The notes: generated by a model not told the origin, from the letters alone. A stretch of DNA of 40,248 nt from Rhodospirillales bacterium (GCA_947460455.1 CANHKG010000014.1:1-40248); one strand, 5' to 3'. Numbered from the stretch's first letter, positions 23,997 to 33,608 are shown. Numbers and translations: made by a program.

Positions 23997-24012
23997 CAAA
24001 GTGTAAACTTTG
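23997..24012 (-). promoter_or_regulatory. Distal upstream box, perfect dyad
   Basis: CAAAGTGTAAACTTTG is a perfect 6-bp inverted repeat with a 4-bp spacer and contains TTTACACTTTG on the minus strand. It lies about 131 bp upstream of the predicted start and 13 bp after the end of the upstream opgC-like gene. Dyad symmetry and the second copy suggest a dimeric enhancer-binding protein. Confidence 0.45.
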
Positions 24013-24024
24013 CTGACTCGCGCA

Positions 24025-25197
24025 TTACCGCAACGGCACGGCGGCCCGACCGGGCACCCCCGCGCGGGTCCGGCCCCCCCGCCCCAGCCACCGCGCCCAC
24101 ACCCCCAGCGCCACCATCCCCGCCGCCGTCAGCCCCAAATCCAGCGCCCAGCTTCCCGGCGCCAGCGCCAACACCTGCGTCGCCCCCCAACTCAGGAACA
24201 GGCCAAGGCAGAACACCTCCAGGCTCTTCCGCCCGATCGCCGCCAGCCACTCCGCCGCCGCCACCCGCATCCACGCCGCATCCTTCGGCACGAACCGCAC
24301 CACCAGCCAGGCCAGCGCCAGCGCATGCACCAGCGCCGTCACCGGCAGCCCCGCCTTCTCCGTGATCCACGCCGGCTCCGCGAACGGCGCCGCCCACAGC
24401 CCGATCTCCGGCAGCGCCCCATGCAGCGCCACCCGCGTCGCCAGCCCCACCGCCAGCACCGAAACCGCACCCACCGTCACCACCCGGTCCCAAACCGGCG
24501 GCAACGCCAGCGCCCGCCCCCGCAGCAACGCCCGCCGCCCCAGCCACGCGCCCCCCAGGAACAGCACCTGCCAGGCGAAGGGATCGAACTCCACCCCGGG
24601 CACATGCCACCCCACCACCTGCACCACCGCATACACCCCCAGCGGCAACAGAATCGCCGACTCGCCAATTCGCCCCCACAGCCAGGCGAACCCCGGCAGC
24701 AGCAGCATCCCCCACACGAAGCTCGGCAAAATCCCCATGAAGGCCGGCTGGTGCAGCATCAGCAGGATCGCCGGCAGCACCTCCAGCGGCGTCGCCAACA
24801 CCCGCGTCCACCCCAGCCGGTCGCTCTCCCCGGGCAGCACCGTATGGCAAGCAATCGCCACCATCAGCCCGAACAGCGCGAACACCAGCAGATGCGTGCG
24901 ATACAACCGCACCGCCCGCCCCAGCATGTCCCACGCCGCCGCCGCCCACCCCGCCTTCGTCTGCTTCAGCGCGAACACGCTCCCCAGCGTGAAGCCAGAG
25001 AGCAGCAGGAACAGCTCCGAACTGTCGGAAAACCCCCAGTTGCTGTGGATCACCCACCCACCCACGAACGACAAGCCGATATGCTTGGCGAAGATCGAAA
25101 GCTGCAGCACCCCCTTCACCACGTCCAGCCGCTGGTCCCGTGCCGGCTTGGCCGGTACCGTGGCCGGCGTCGCCGGTACCTTCATGTTCCCCACCAC
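24025..25197 (-). CDS. OpgC-family membrane protein
   Basis: About 390 residues with roughly ten membrane helices. The N-terminal pattern [21 protein letters not shown], then [20 protein letters not shown], fits the OpgC family. These are acyltransferase-like membrane proteins named for succinylation of osmoregulated periplasmic glucans. No opgG/opgH neighbours are present, so the acceptor may be another envelope glycan. Start choice: GTG at 25197 has GGGAGGGG 8 bases upstream; an ATG at 25185 has only a very close GGGG, and a GTG at 25215 has no ribosome site. It is divergent from dcd. The family assignment rests on pattern recognition. Confidence 0.78.
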   Translation of the reverse strand: MVGNMKVPATPATVPAKPARDQRLDVVKGVLQLSIFAKHIGLSFVGGWVIHSNWGFSDSSELFLLLSGFTLGSVFALKQTKAGWAAAAWDMLGRAVRLYRTHLLVFALFGLMVAIACHTVLPGESDRLGWTRVLATPLEVLPAILLMLHQPAFMGILPSFVWGMLLLPGFAWLWGRIGESAILLPLGVYAVVQVVGWHVPGVEFDPFAWQVLFLGGAWLGRRALLRGRALALPPVWDRVVTVGAVSVLAVGLATRVALHGALPEIGLWAAPFAEPAWITEKAGLPVTALVHALALAWLVVRFVPKDAAWMRVAAAEWLAAIGRKSLEVFCLGLFLSWGATQVLALAPGSWALDLGLTAAGMVALGVWARWLGRGGRTRAGVPGRAAVPLR

Positions 25198-25220
25198 GGT
25201 CAGCCCCTCCCGCACAGGGT

Positions 25221-25248
25221 TTGCCGCGCCGCACCATACCGGCTAGAC
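25221..25248 (+). promoter_or_regulatory. Candidate promoter for dcd
   Basis: TTGCCG (25221-25226), a 16-bp spacer, then GCTAGACC around 25242-25249. This resembles the alphaproteobacterial consensus TTGACG / GCTANAWC with one mismatch in each part. It lies 40 bp upstream of the dcd ATG. Confidence 0.38.
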
Positions 25249-25287
25249 CCCCCGCCGCCCCACCAGCCCCCGCGCAGGACCCCCACC

Positions 25288-25845
25288 ATGCCCGTGATGT
25301 CAGACCGCTGGATCCGCCGGATGGCCACCGAACACGGCATGATCGAGCCATTCGTCGAAACGCAAAAGCGCGAGGGGGTCATCAGCTACGGCCTTTCCAG
25401 CTACGGCTACGACGCGCGAGTCGCCGATTCATTCAAGGTCTTCACCAACGTGGACTCCGCAATCGTCGATCCGAAACAGTTCAATCCGAATTCTTTTGTC
25501 GATCGCACCCAGCCGATCTGCGTCATCCCCCCCAACAGCTTCGCGCTGGCCCACACGGTGGAATATTTCCGCATCCCGCGAGACGTGCTGGTGATCTGCC
25601 TCGGCAAATCCACCTACGCCCGCTGCGGCATCATCGTGAACGTCACGCCGCTGGAGCCGGAATGGGAAGGCCAGGTCACCATCGAGATCAGCAACACCAC
25701 CCCGCTACCCGCTAAGATTTATGCCTTCGAGGGCATCTGCCAGTTCCTCTTCATCCAGGGCAACGAGCCCTGCGAAACCAGCTATGCAGACAAGGCCGGG
25801 AAATATATGGGCCAACGCGGTGTGGCACTTCCCCGCCTCGGTTAA
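25288..25845 (+). CDS. dcd: dCTP deaminase
   Basis: 185 residues from the ATG at 25288, which has AGGA 8 bases upstream; a second ATG at 25297 gives MSDRW. The enzyme converts dCTP to dUTP for thymidylate synthesis. Highly conserved stretches are [39 protein letters not shown] and the catalytic-glutamate region [17 protein letters not shown], then [15 protein letters not shown] near the C terminus. Length and motifs match the alphaproteobacterial form. Upstream extension of the open frame to 24010 is an antisense shadow of the OpgC-like gene. It lies 89 bp ahead of murA on the same strand. Confidence 0.97.
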   Translation: MPVMSDRWIRRMATEHGMIEPFVETQKREGVISYGLSSYGYDARVADSFKVFTNVDSAIVDPKQFNPNSFVDRTQPICVIPPNSFALAHTVEYFRIPRDVLVICLGKSTYARCGIIVNVTPLEPEWEGQVTIEISNTTPLPAKIYAFEGICQFLFIQGNEPCETSYADKAGKYMGQRGVALPRLG

Positions 25846-25934
25846 AGTGGTGTATTAAGTTCGCGCCAGCGCCGGGCCCGCTAACGCCCACGCAGGCAAC
25901 CTCCAGGTCGGATGGCAACCAGGGCGGACGGTAC

Positions 25935-27200
<1,266 letters not shown>

Positions 27201-27203
27201 GCC

Positions 27204-27277
27204 AAGGCCAGGGCTCTGCCGTCGCGGCGCGAAGCCGCGCCACGGGGACCCGCTGGGGCCTGAGGCCCCAGACCCCC
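27204..27277 (-). repeat. Palindromic intergenic element, copy A (reverse orientation)
   Basis: Reverse-orientation copy of the element at 27881-27935. It matches the second hairpin almost perfectly (CTGGGGCCTGAGGCCCCAG). The first hairpin is replaced or interrupted by a different GC-rich palindromic stretch around GCGGCGCGAAGCCGC. It lies directly after the murA stop and may also help terminate transcription. An AT-rich stretch follows at about 27358-27396. Confidence 0.7.
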
Positions 27278-27415
27278 ATTCATGAGAAGCGCTTCCCTCC
27301 CCCTGCGCTTGCGCGGGGGGAGCCGGAGGGGGGTGTCGCCCCACAACACGCCCCGCTCGACAAAAATTTTTCCTATATCGAATAAATTTCCTTCCATCGG
27401 CCCTATCATCCGGCA

Positions 27416-27421
27416 TATATT
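27416..27421 (+). promoter_or_regulatory. Candidate -10 of a leaderless small gene
   Basis: TATATT ends six bases before the ATG at 27428. No Shine-Dalgarno is present and no good -35 was found. Confidence 0.3.
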
Positions 27422-27427
27422 CTCCTT

Positions 27428-27793
27428 ATGCCGCATTCATCCACCGCCACCGTCGCCGCGTTGCGCACCGCCCTAGGGGCGGTCGCAAACGCGCGCCCGC
27501 AGTTTGGCGCCGGTCTCGCGGCCCTGATCCTCGCCCTGCTCGCCCGCCTCCTCGGCCGGACCGAAGCCGCCTGGGATCTCTCCCCCCACCTGAACGACGA
27601 GTACGAAGCCGAACACGACCCGGACTTCGTCTACGTCATCCCCTTCGTCGGCCGCGCCATCCACGCCATCTGCGTCGAAGCCGGCCTCGTCCCCGGCTGG
27701 ATCTTCGCTGGCCCCCCCTGCCGCGGCATGCGCGCCCTGCCTGCCCCCACGCCGCAGTTGTATTGCGCGCAGGAAGCCCGCGCACCGCCTTGA
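27428..27793 (+). CDS. Orphan small protein, unknown function
   Basis: 121 residues with strong G/C third-position bias, so probably real. I do not recognise a family. There is one likely membrane helix (about 26-43, GAGLAALILALLARLLG), then an acidic polar segment (HLNDEYEAEHDPDF), a second hydrophobic stretch (VYVIPFVGRAIHAI) and a proline-rich tail with two cysteines. It sits between murA and hisG, bracketed by hairpin elements A and B in inverted orientation. No ribosome site is visible; a -10-like TATATT abuts the start. Confidence 0.58.
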   Translation: MPHSSTATVAALRTALGAVANARPQFGAGLAALILALLARLLGRTEAAWDLSPHLNDEYEAEHDPDFVYVIPFVGRAIHAICVEAGLVPGWIFAGPPCRGMRALPAPTPQLYCAQEARAPP

Positions 27794-27818
27794 ATCCGTT
27801 CCCCCCAGCCAAAAATCC

Positions 27819-27834
27819 CCCTCGCTTTCGAGGG
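27819..27834. terminator. Weak hairpin after the orphan gene
   Basis: CCCTCG-CTTT-CGAGGG, a 6-bp stem with a 4-base loop, 26 bp after the orphan gene stop. It has no proper T tract, so terminator function is uncertain. An AT-rich stretch (27841-27880) follows and may hold the hisG promoter. Confidence 0.35.
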
Positions 27835-27880
27835 CGTCTATTCACGCCTATATAAATTAGATATTTCTTACTTAACTCAA

Positions 27881-27935
27881 GGGGTCTGGGGCCTAAGGCC
27901 CCAGCGGGGTCCAGGGGCAGAGCCCCTGGCCTTCC
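27881..27935 (+). repeat. Palindromic intergenic element, copy B (forward)
   Basis: Two adjacent hairpins: CTGGGGCCTAAGGCCCCAG and CCAGGGGCAGAGCCCCTGG, joined by CGGGGT. It is almost identical to copy D at 38241-38297. It lies upstream of hisG and forms an inverted pair with copy A. Confidence 0.8.
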
Positions 27936-28021
27936 TCCCTGGTGCATCCCAGCACCCCGCCCCTCCCAATTCCCGCACCGCACAACCTCCGCTATCAAGC
28001 CCACGGAGAATGGAGCCCCTA

Positions 28022-28720
28022 ATGACCGCCGCCTTCCGCGCTGAAGTCCAGGAGCCGGACGCCACCGGCCCGTTGATCCTAGCCCTCCCCAAGGGCCGCA
28101 TCCTCGCGGAATGCGCCCCGCTCCTGCATGCCGCCGGCATCCATCCCAACCCCGACTACGCCAACGAAAACAGCCGCGCCCTGCGCTTCGCCACGGATGA
28201 CCCTGGCCTGGACGTGGTGCGCGTCCGCAGCTTCGACGTCGCCACCTTCGTCGCCTTCGGCGCGGCGCAGATCGGCATTTGCGGCGCCGATGTGCTGATG
28301 GAATTCGACTATCCGGAGATCTACGCCCCGCTCGATCTCGGCATCGGCGCCTGCCGCGTCTCGGTGGCGGAGCCGAAGGCCACGGCGGGCACCGACGACC
28401 CCAGCACCTGGTCGCGCATCAAGGTCGCCACCAAGTATCCCAACATCGCCCGCCGCCATTATGCCAGCCGCGGCATCAATGCGGATGTGGTGCATCTGAA
28501 CGGCGCGATGGAGCTGGCCCCCGCCCTCGGCCTCACCCGCGTCATCGTCGATCTCGTCGCCACCGGCTCCACCCTCAAGGCCAACGGCCTGGTGGAAACC
28601 GAGGTCATCGCCAAGGTCACCAGCCGCCTCATCGTCAACCGCACCGCGCTGAAAACCCGCCCAGAGGCCGTCGGCGCCATGATCGCCCGCTTTAGGGATG
28701 CGCTGGCGGCCATCTCATGA
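28022..28720 (+). CDS. hisG: ATP phosphoribosyltransferase, short form
   Basis: 232 residues from the ATG at 28022 (GGAG 6 bases upstream); the ATG at 28010 has a ribosome site only 2 bases away. HisG joins ATP and PRPP in the first step of histidine synthesis. Motifs include LALPKGRIL, the IGICGADVL block and the PRPP-loop-like DLVATGSTLKANGL. The protein lacks the C-terminal regulatory domain of the long form (about 299 residues). As in other short-form systems it should need HisZ as regulatory partner; hisZ is not in the window. The stop overlaps hisD (ATGA). Confidence 0.97.
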   Translation: MTAAFRAEVQEPDATGPLILALPKGRILAECAPLLHAAGIHPNPDYANENSRALRFATDDPGLDVVRVRSFDVATFVAFGAAQIGICGADVLMEFDYPEIYAPLDLGIGACRVSVAEPKATAGTDDPSTWSRIKVATKYPNIARRHYASRGINADVVHLNGAMELAPALGLTRVIVDLVATGSTLKANGLVETEVIAKVTSRLIVNRTALKTRPEAVGAMIARFRDALAAIS

Positions 28721-30012
28721 AGCGCCTCAACACCACAGACCCGGGCTTCGAAGCCGACTTCACCGCCCTCCTCAACCAGGCCCGCGAAACCACCTCGAAC
28801 GTCGGCGACGTGGTTGCCGCGATCATCGCCGACATCCGCGCCCGCGGCGACGAGGCCCTCTGCGAATACACCACCCGCTTCGACCGCATGCCCATCGCGC
28901 CAGACCGCCTGCGCATCACCGAAGCCGAAATCGAAGCGGCCACCGCCTCCGTCCCCGCCGAACTGCTCGAAGCGCTGGACATCGCCGCCCGCCGCATCGA
29001 ACTCTTCCACCGCGCCCAGCTCCCGCAAGACCTCCGGATGGACGACCCGGAGGGCCTCACCCTGGGCATGCGCTGGAACGCGCTCGATGCCGTCGGAATC
29101 TACGTCCCCGGCGGCAAGGCGGCCTATCCATCCTCCGTCCTGATGAACGCCATTCCCGCCCGCGCCGCTGGCGTCGCCCGCATCGCCATGTGCGTGCCCA
29201 CGCCCGATGGCGTGCTGAACCCGCTGGTGCTCGCCGCCGCACGCCGCGCCGGCGTGTCGGAAATCTACCGCGTCGGCGGCGCCCAGGCCGTCGCCGCCCT
29301 GGCCTGGGGCACCGCCACCATCGCCCCGGTCGATCGCATCGTCGGCCCCGGCAACGCCTATGTCGCCGAGGCCAAGCGCCAGGTCTTCGGCCGCGTCGGT
29401 ATCGACAGCATCGCCGGCCCCTCCGAAGTCGTCATCCTCGCCGATGCCGGCCAAGACCCCCGCCGCATCGCCGTCGACCTCCTCGCCCAGGCCGAACACG
29501 GCGAAGACAGCCAGTCCATCCTGATCACCGACAGCGCGAAGCAGGCCGAAGCCGTCGCCCGCGCCGTGGAAGCCGAAATCCCCACCCTACCCCGCGCCGC
29601 CATCGCCGGCGCCGCCTGGCGGGATTACGGCGCCATCATCACGGTCGCGGATTGGGAGGAAGGCACCGCCCTGGTGGATCGCCTCGCCCCGGAACACCTG
29701 CAGATCATGACAGCGGAGCCCGAAGCCCTCTTCGCCCGCATCCGCCATGCCGGTGCCGCCTTCCTCGGCGCCTTCTCGCCGGAAGCGGTGGGCGATTACG
29801 TCGCCGGCCCCAACCACGTGCTGCCCACCGGCCGCACCGCCCGCTTCGCCTCCGGCCTCAGCGTTTTCGATTTCCTCAAGCGCACCACCTGGCTTTCCGC
29901 CACCCCCGCCGGCCTCGCCCGCGTCGGCCCGGCCGGCATCGCGCTGGCAGAAGCCGAAGGCCTGCAAGCCCATGCCCGCAGCATCGCGCTGCGCTTGAAC
30001 CGGCCAAACTGA
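28717..30012 (+). CDS. hisD: Histidinol dehydrogenase
   Basis: 431 residues, full length. The zinc enzyme performs the last two oxidation steps of histidine synthesis. Zinc-ligand and catalytic regions are intact: LLAQAEHGEDSQ (Q and H), APEHLQ (the Glu-His pair), VGDYVAGPNHVLPT (D and H), plus YVPGGKAAYPSSVLMNAIPA for NAD. The start overlaps the hisG stop by four bases, so the two are cotranscribed. Confidence 0.98.
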   Translation: MKRLNTTDPGFEADFTALLNQARETTSNVGDVVAAIIADIRARGDEALCEYTTRFDRMPIAPDRLRITEAEIEAATASVPAELLEALDIAARRIELFHRAQLPQDLRMDDPEGLTLGMRWNALDAVGIYVPGGKAAYPSSVLMNAIPARAAGVARIAMCVPTPDGVLNPLVLAAARRAGVSEIYRVGGAQAVAALAWGTATIAPVDRIVGPGNAYVAEAKRQVFGRVGIDSIAGPSEVVILADAGQDPRRIAVDLLAQAEHGEDSQSILITDSAKQAEAVARAVEAEIPTLPRAAIAGAAWRDYGAIITVADWEEGTALVDRLAPEHLQIMTAEPEALFARIRHAGAAFLGAFSPEAVGDYVAGPNHVLPTGRTARFASGLSVFDFLKRTTWLSATPAGLARVGPAGIALAEAEGLQAHARSIALRLNRPN

Positions 30013-30145
30013 GCATTCCATCGCCGAAAATGCGTTCCGCTCCCGCACGATTGCCTGATACGCGGCCATGCGCCTTGACCGGCGCGGGCCCGGTCATCAT
30101 GGTGCGCGCCGACTGGCTACCCCCACCGACAGCACAAGAGGCCTG

Positions 30146-30364
30146 ATGTCCAAGGAAGACATGATCGAGTTCAGCGGCACCGTGATGGAGCTGCTCCCGA
30201 ACGCGATGTTTCGCGTGAAGCTGGACAACGAGCACAGCATTCTCGCCCACACCAGCGGCAAGATGCGCAAGAACCGCATCCGCGTCCTGGCCGGGGATCG
30301 CGTGAACGTGGAGATGACGCCCTACGATCTCTCCAAGGGCCGCATCACCTTCCGATTCAAATAG
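30146..30364 (+). CDS. infA: Translation initiation factor IF-1
   Basis: 72 residues from the ATG at 30146, with AGAGG 4 bases upstream. It is a typical OB-fold IF-1 ([20 protein letters not shown] at the start, [10 protein letters not shown] at the end) that assists 30S initiation. A TTGACC at 30075-30080 in the preceding 133-bp gap could be a -35, but no clear -10 was seen. The order infA-maf-RNase E/G-yacG is a familiar alphaproteobacterial arrangement. Confidence 0.98.
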   Translation: MSKEDMIEFSGTVMELLPNAMFRVKLDNEHSILAHTSGKMRKNRIRVLAGDRVNVEMTPYDLSKGRITFRFK

Positions 30365-30383
30365 GCCGGCCACGATCACAGAC

Positions 30384-30986
30384 GTGCCCTCGCCGCCGGG
30401 CCAGGCTCCCCACATCCTGGCGCCACTGATCCTGGCATCCGCCAGCCCGCGCCGCCTGGCCCTGCTGGCCCAGATCGGCATCACGCCAGACGCCGTCACC
30501 CCGACCGACACCGACGAAACGCCCCACAAGGGCGAAGCGCCCCGCCCGTACGCCCAGCGCCTCGCACGCGCCAAGGCAGCGGCGGCGCACCGCGATGGCG
30601 CCTTCATCCTCGCCGCCGATACCGTGGTGGCCGTCGGCCGCCGCATCCTGCCCAAGGCCGAAACGCCCGCCCAGGCCCGCACCTGCCTCGATCTCCTGTC
30701 CGGCCGCCGCCACACCGTGCTCACCGCCGTGGTGCTGCACGGCCCCGATGGCCGGAAGGCGGAACGCGTGTCCGAAACCGCCGTCGCCTTCGCCCGCCTG
30801 ACCGAGGCACAGATCATGGCCTACATCGCCACCGACGAATGGCAGGGCAAGGCCGGCGGCTACGCCATCCAAGGCAGCGCCGCCGCCCATATCCGCTTCC
30901 TCTCCGGCAGCCATTCCAGCGTCGTCGGCCTGCCGCTGTTCGAAACCGCGCAACTCCTGCGCGGCCTCGGCTACCCGCTCCCGTGA
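30384..30986 (+). CDS. maf: Maf-family nucleoside triphosphate pyrophosphatase
   Basis: 200 residues from the GTG at 30384. Maf proteins hydrolyse non-canonical or surplus nucleotides (dTTP/UTP type for this subgroup) and have been linked to septum arrest. Motifs are LASASPRRLALL, DETP, the catalytic region LAADTVV and WQGKAGGYAIQG, followed by SHSSVVGLPL. Its stop overlaps the GTG of the next gene (GTGA), which implies coupled translation. Confidence 0.95.
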   Translation: MPSPPGQAPHILAPLILASASPRRLALLAQIGITPDAVTPTDTDETPHKGEAPRPYAQRLARAKAAAAHRDGAFILAADTVVAVGRRILPKAETPAQARTCLDLLSGRRHTVLTAVVLHGPDGRKAERVSETAVAFARLTEAQIMAYIATDEWQGKAGGYAIQGSAAAHIRFLSGSHSSVVGLPLFETAQLLRGLGYPLP

Positions 30987-32086
30987 TCATTCGCGCCTCG
31001 TCGAGCCCCGGCGAAATCCGCGCCGTGGCCTGCGATGCGACGGGCCCGCTGGACTACGCCATCGAACGCCCTGGCGCGCCTGATGGTGTGGGCGACCTCC
31101 ACCGCGGCCGCATCACCGCCCGCCTGCCCGCGCTGGCCGGCAGCTTCGTGAAACTGCACGACGGCACCGAAGGCTTCCTGCCAGACAGCCAGGGCAGCAA
31201 CGCCCCGGAAGGCACCATCCTGCCCGTGCAGGTCACCCGCGCCCCCCAGGGCGGCAAGGGCCCCCGCCTCAGCGCCAGGATCGCCGAGCCCATCGAACCC
31301 GGCCCCGTCGCCCTCCTGCGCCGCGGCCCCGGCGCCATCGAACGCCTCGCCGCCCTGCATCCCATGGCGGAGATCGAGCTGGACGACCCCGCCCTGCTCG
31401 CCCAACTCCGCCCCCTTTTGGGCGACCGCCTCCGCCTCGTCCGCCAGGCCTTCTCCGAGTCGCTCGAGTCGCAGATCGAGTCCCTCTCAGAGTCGCACGC
31501 CGCCCTCCCCGGCGGCAGCACCATGTCCGTCCATCCCACCCCGGCCCTGACCGCCATCGACCTCGATCTCGGCAGCGCCAGCGCCGGCCGCGGCGAGAAA
31601 GGCCGCACCCACGAACAGGCCAACCGCGCCGCCCTGCCCGCGCTGGCCCGCCAGATCCGCCTGCGCAACCTCGCCGGCGCCATCGTCATCGACCTCGCCG
31701 GCCTCTCCCCCAAGCGCCGCGCCAGCCTCGGCCCCGCCCTGGCCGCCGCCCTGGCGCCCGACCCGCTCGCCCCCCGCTTCCTCGGCTTTTCCGCCCTGGG
31801 CCTCGCTGAAATCCTCCGCCCCCGCATCCACCCCCCGCTGCACGAACGCCTCGCCACCCCCCTCGCCGCCGGCCTCGCCGCCCTGCGCCAGGCCGCCCGC
31901 GACTCCGCCGCCCGCCCCCATGCCCGCCTCGCCCTGCGCACCAGCCCCGCGATCACCGAAGCCCTCGCCGCCGACCCCATCGCCCTGCCAGCCTTCACCG
32001 CCCGCGCCGGCCACCCCATCTCCCTGCGCCCAGACCCCACGCTGCCCCCACGGGCCTGGCACATCGAGGAAATCGCCCATGGCTAA
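30983..32086 (+). CDS. Compact ribonuclease E/G family protein
   Basis: 367 residues from the GTG at 30983, well below RNase G (about 490). An N-terminal S1-like part (GDLHRGRITARLPALAGSFVKL) is followed by the DNase I-like catalytic core. The two magnesium aspartates match: D193 in TAIDLDLGSA and D237 in GAIVIDLAGL (44 apart, 43 in E. coli RNase E). The zinc-link CPxC motif is absent; the only cysteine is near the N terminus. A serine/glutamate insertion (SESLESQIESLSES) lies at about 158-171. Catalysis is plausible, but tetramer formation by the zinc link is not. The gene overlaps maf by four bases and yacG by eight. Confidence 0.9.
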   Translation: MIIRASSSPGEIRAVACDATGPLDYAIERPGAPDGVGDLHRGRITARLPALAGSFVKLHDGTEGFLPDSQGSNAPEGTILPVQVTRAPQGGKGPRLSARIAEPIEPGPVALLRRGPGAIERLAALHPMAEIELDDPALLAQLRPLLGDRLRLVRQAFSESLESQIESLSESHAALPGGSTMSVHPTPALTAIDLDLGSASAGRGEKGRTHEQANRAALPALARQIRLRNLAGAIVIDLAGLSPKRRASLGPALAAALAPDPLAPRFLGFSALGLAEILRPRIHPPLHERLATPLAAGLAALRQAARDSAARPHARLALRTSPAITEALAADPIALPAFTARAGHPISLRPDPTLPPRAWHIEEIAHG

Positions 32087-32246
32087 AGCCCCCGGCCCCT
32101 GCCCGATCTGCCGCAAGCCCGGCACCGAGCGCGACCGCCCATTCTGCAGCCCCCGCTGCGCCGAAATCGACCTCGGCCGCTGGTTCGGCGAGACCTATCG
32201 CATCCCCGGACCACCGCCGGAAAAAGATGACGAGATGACGGGTTGA
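32079..32246 (+). CDS. yacG: DNA gyrase inhibitor YacG-type zinc protein
   Basis: 55 residues. Four cysteines form the YacG zinc site (C8, C11, C23, C27), followed by the signature AEIDLGRWFGETYRIPG and an acidic tail. By family knowledge YacG binds GyrB and blocks DNA binding. Translation starts eight bases inside the end of the RNase gene. tRNA-Phe follows 47 bp downstream. Confidence 0.95.
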   Translation: MAKAPGPCPICRKPGTERDRPFCSPRCAEIDLGRWFGETYRIPGPPPEKDDEMTG

Positions 32247-32293
32247 TTGCAGCCCGCATCCGGGCTATTCGCTCCGCGCCGACAGCGCCAGAT

Positions 32294-32369
32294 GCCCGGG
32301 TAGCTCAGTTGGTAGAGCATGCGACTGAAAATCGCAGTGTCGGTGGTTCGATTCCGCCCCCGGGCACCA
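32294..32369 (+). tRNA. tRNA-Phe (anticodon GAA)
   Basis: 76 bases including an encoded CCA. The acceptor stem is GCCCGGG with CCCGGGC, the D arm GCTCAGTTGGTAGAGC, the anticodon loop CTGAAAA (GAA) and the T loop GTTCGATTC. It sits just after yacG and may be transcribed with it. Confidence 0.98.
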
Positions 32370-32458
32370 TTTGCCCAGCGCGTACCTCCCCATGATATCC
32401 CAAGCCACGCGCGCCCATGATGGGTAAGCGCGCCGCGACAGACCGAGAGGACCACGCC

Positions 32459-33595
32459 ATGGCCACCACCCCGCCCAGCACCGGGCTGCAGATCCGTTCC
32501 CTGCTGCGCGACAGCGCCGAGATTGAGGTTTCCCTCGCCGATGTGCCCGTGGCCCCGCCCGGCCCTGGCGAAGTGCTGGTGCGGGTGGAGGCGTCGCCGA
32601 TCAACCCGTCCGACCTCGGCCTGCTGATCGGCCCCGCCGACCTCTCGGCCGGCCGCACCGGCGGCACCAACGCCCACCCCACCTTCACCGCCCCGGTGCC
32701 GAAAGCCGCACTCACGGCGATGGCCGCGCGAATCGGCCAGTCCCTGCCGGTGGGCAATGAGGGCGCGGGCACCGTGATCGCCGCCGGCGAGGGCGCCACC
32801 CACCTGTTGGGCCGCACCATCGCCATGTTCGGCGGCGCGATGTACGCCCAGTATCGTACACTGAAGCTGGCCGATTGCCTCGTGCTGGCCGAAGGCGCCA
32901 CCGCCGCGCAGGGTGCCTCCTGCTTCGTGAACCCGCTCACCGCGCTGGGCATGGTGGAGACCATGCGCCGCGAGGGCCACACCGCCCTGGTGCACACCGC
33001 CGCCGCCTCCAACCTCGGCCAGATGCTGCTGCGCATCTGCCAGGCCGATGGCGTGAAGCTGGTGAACATCGTGCGCAGCGCCGCCCAGGCGGATCTGCTG
33101 CGCGGCCAGGGCGCCACCTGGGTGCTGGACAGCACCGCGCCTGATTTCACCGACCGCTTGGTGGACGCACTGGCCGAAACCGGCGCCACGCTGGCCTTCG
33201 ACGCCACCGGCGGCGGCAAGCTGGCCGGGCAGATCCTGGCGGCGATGGAGGCGGCGGTCATCCGCACCGCCACCACCTACAGCCGCTACGGCTCCACCGT
33301 GCACAAGCAGGTCTATATATACGGCGCGTTGAACACCGGCCCCACCGAGTTCACCCGCAGCTTCGGCAGCGCCTGGGGCATGGGCGGCTGGCTGCTGATG
33401 CCGCGCCTGGCGCAGTTCGGTGCCGAGACCGCCGACCGCCTCAAGGCCCGCGTGGCCGCCGAACTCACCACCACCTTCGCCAGCCACTACGCCGCCGAGA
33501 TCGGCCTGGCCGAAGCGCTGCGGCCGGAGGCGATCGCGCAATACGCCAAGCGCGCCACCGGGGCGAAGTTCCTCATCCTGCCCCAGAAGGGATAG
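32459..33595 (+). CDS. Zinc-free MDR-family oxidoreductase
   Basis: 378 residues from the ATG at 32459 (GAGAGG 8 bases upstream). It is a medium-chain dehydrogenase/reductase with the GroES-like part (PGPGEVLVRVEASPINPSDLG, VGNEGAGTVIAAGEG) and a Rossmann part (VHTAAASNLGQMLLRICQADG, then IVRS). The catalytic zinc cysteine and histidine of alcohol dehydrogenases are missing, as in quinone oxidoreductase and enoyl reductase branches, so an NADPH-dependent reduction is likely. Substrate is unknown. It converges on the minus-strand cluster with a 13-bp gap. Confidence 0.88.
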   Translation: MATTPPSTGLQIRSLLRDSAEIEVSLADVPVAPPGPGEVLVRVEASPINPSDLGLLIGPADLSAGRTGGTNAHPTFTAPVPKAALTAMAARIGQSLPVGNEGAGTVIAAGEGATHLLGRTIAMFGGAMYAQYRTLKLADCLVLAEGATAAQGASCFVNPLTALGMVETMRREGHTALVHTAAASNLGQMLLRICQADGVKLVNIVRSAAQADLLRGQGATWVLDSTAPDFTDRLVDALAETGATLAFDATGGGKLAGQILAAMEAAVIRTATTYSRYGSTVHKQVYIYGALNTGPTEFTRSFGSAWGMGGWLLMPRLAQFGAETADRLKARVAAELTTTFASHYAAEIGLAEALRPEAIAQYAKRATGAKFLILPQKG

Positions 33596-33608
33596 GCGAC
33601 AGGGATAG

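Noticed and set aside
24010-25287. Upstream extension of the dcd frame
   Set aside because: It is the antisense shadow of the OpgC-like gene; dCTP deaminase is complete from the ATG at 25288.
32409-32433. GC-rich dyad after tRNA-Phe as a terminator
   Set aside because: The arms are self-complementary GCGCGC runs, the inner pairing is irregular and there is no T tract.
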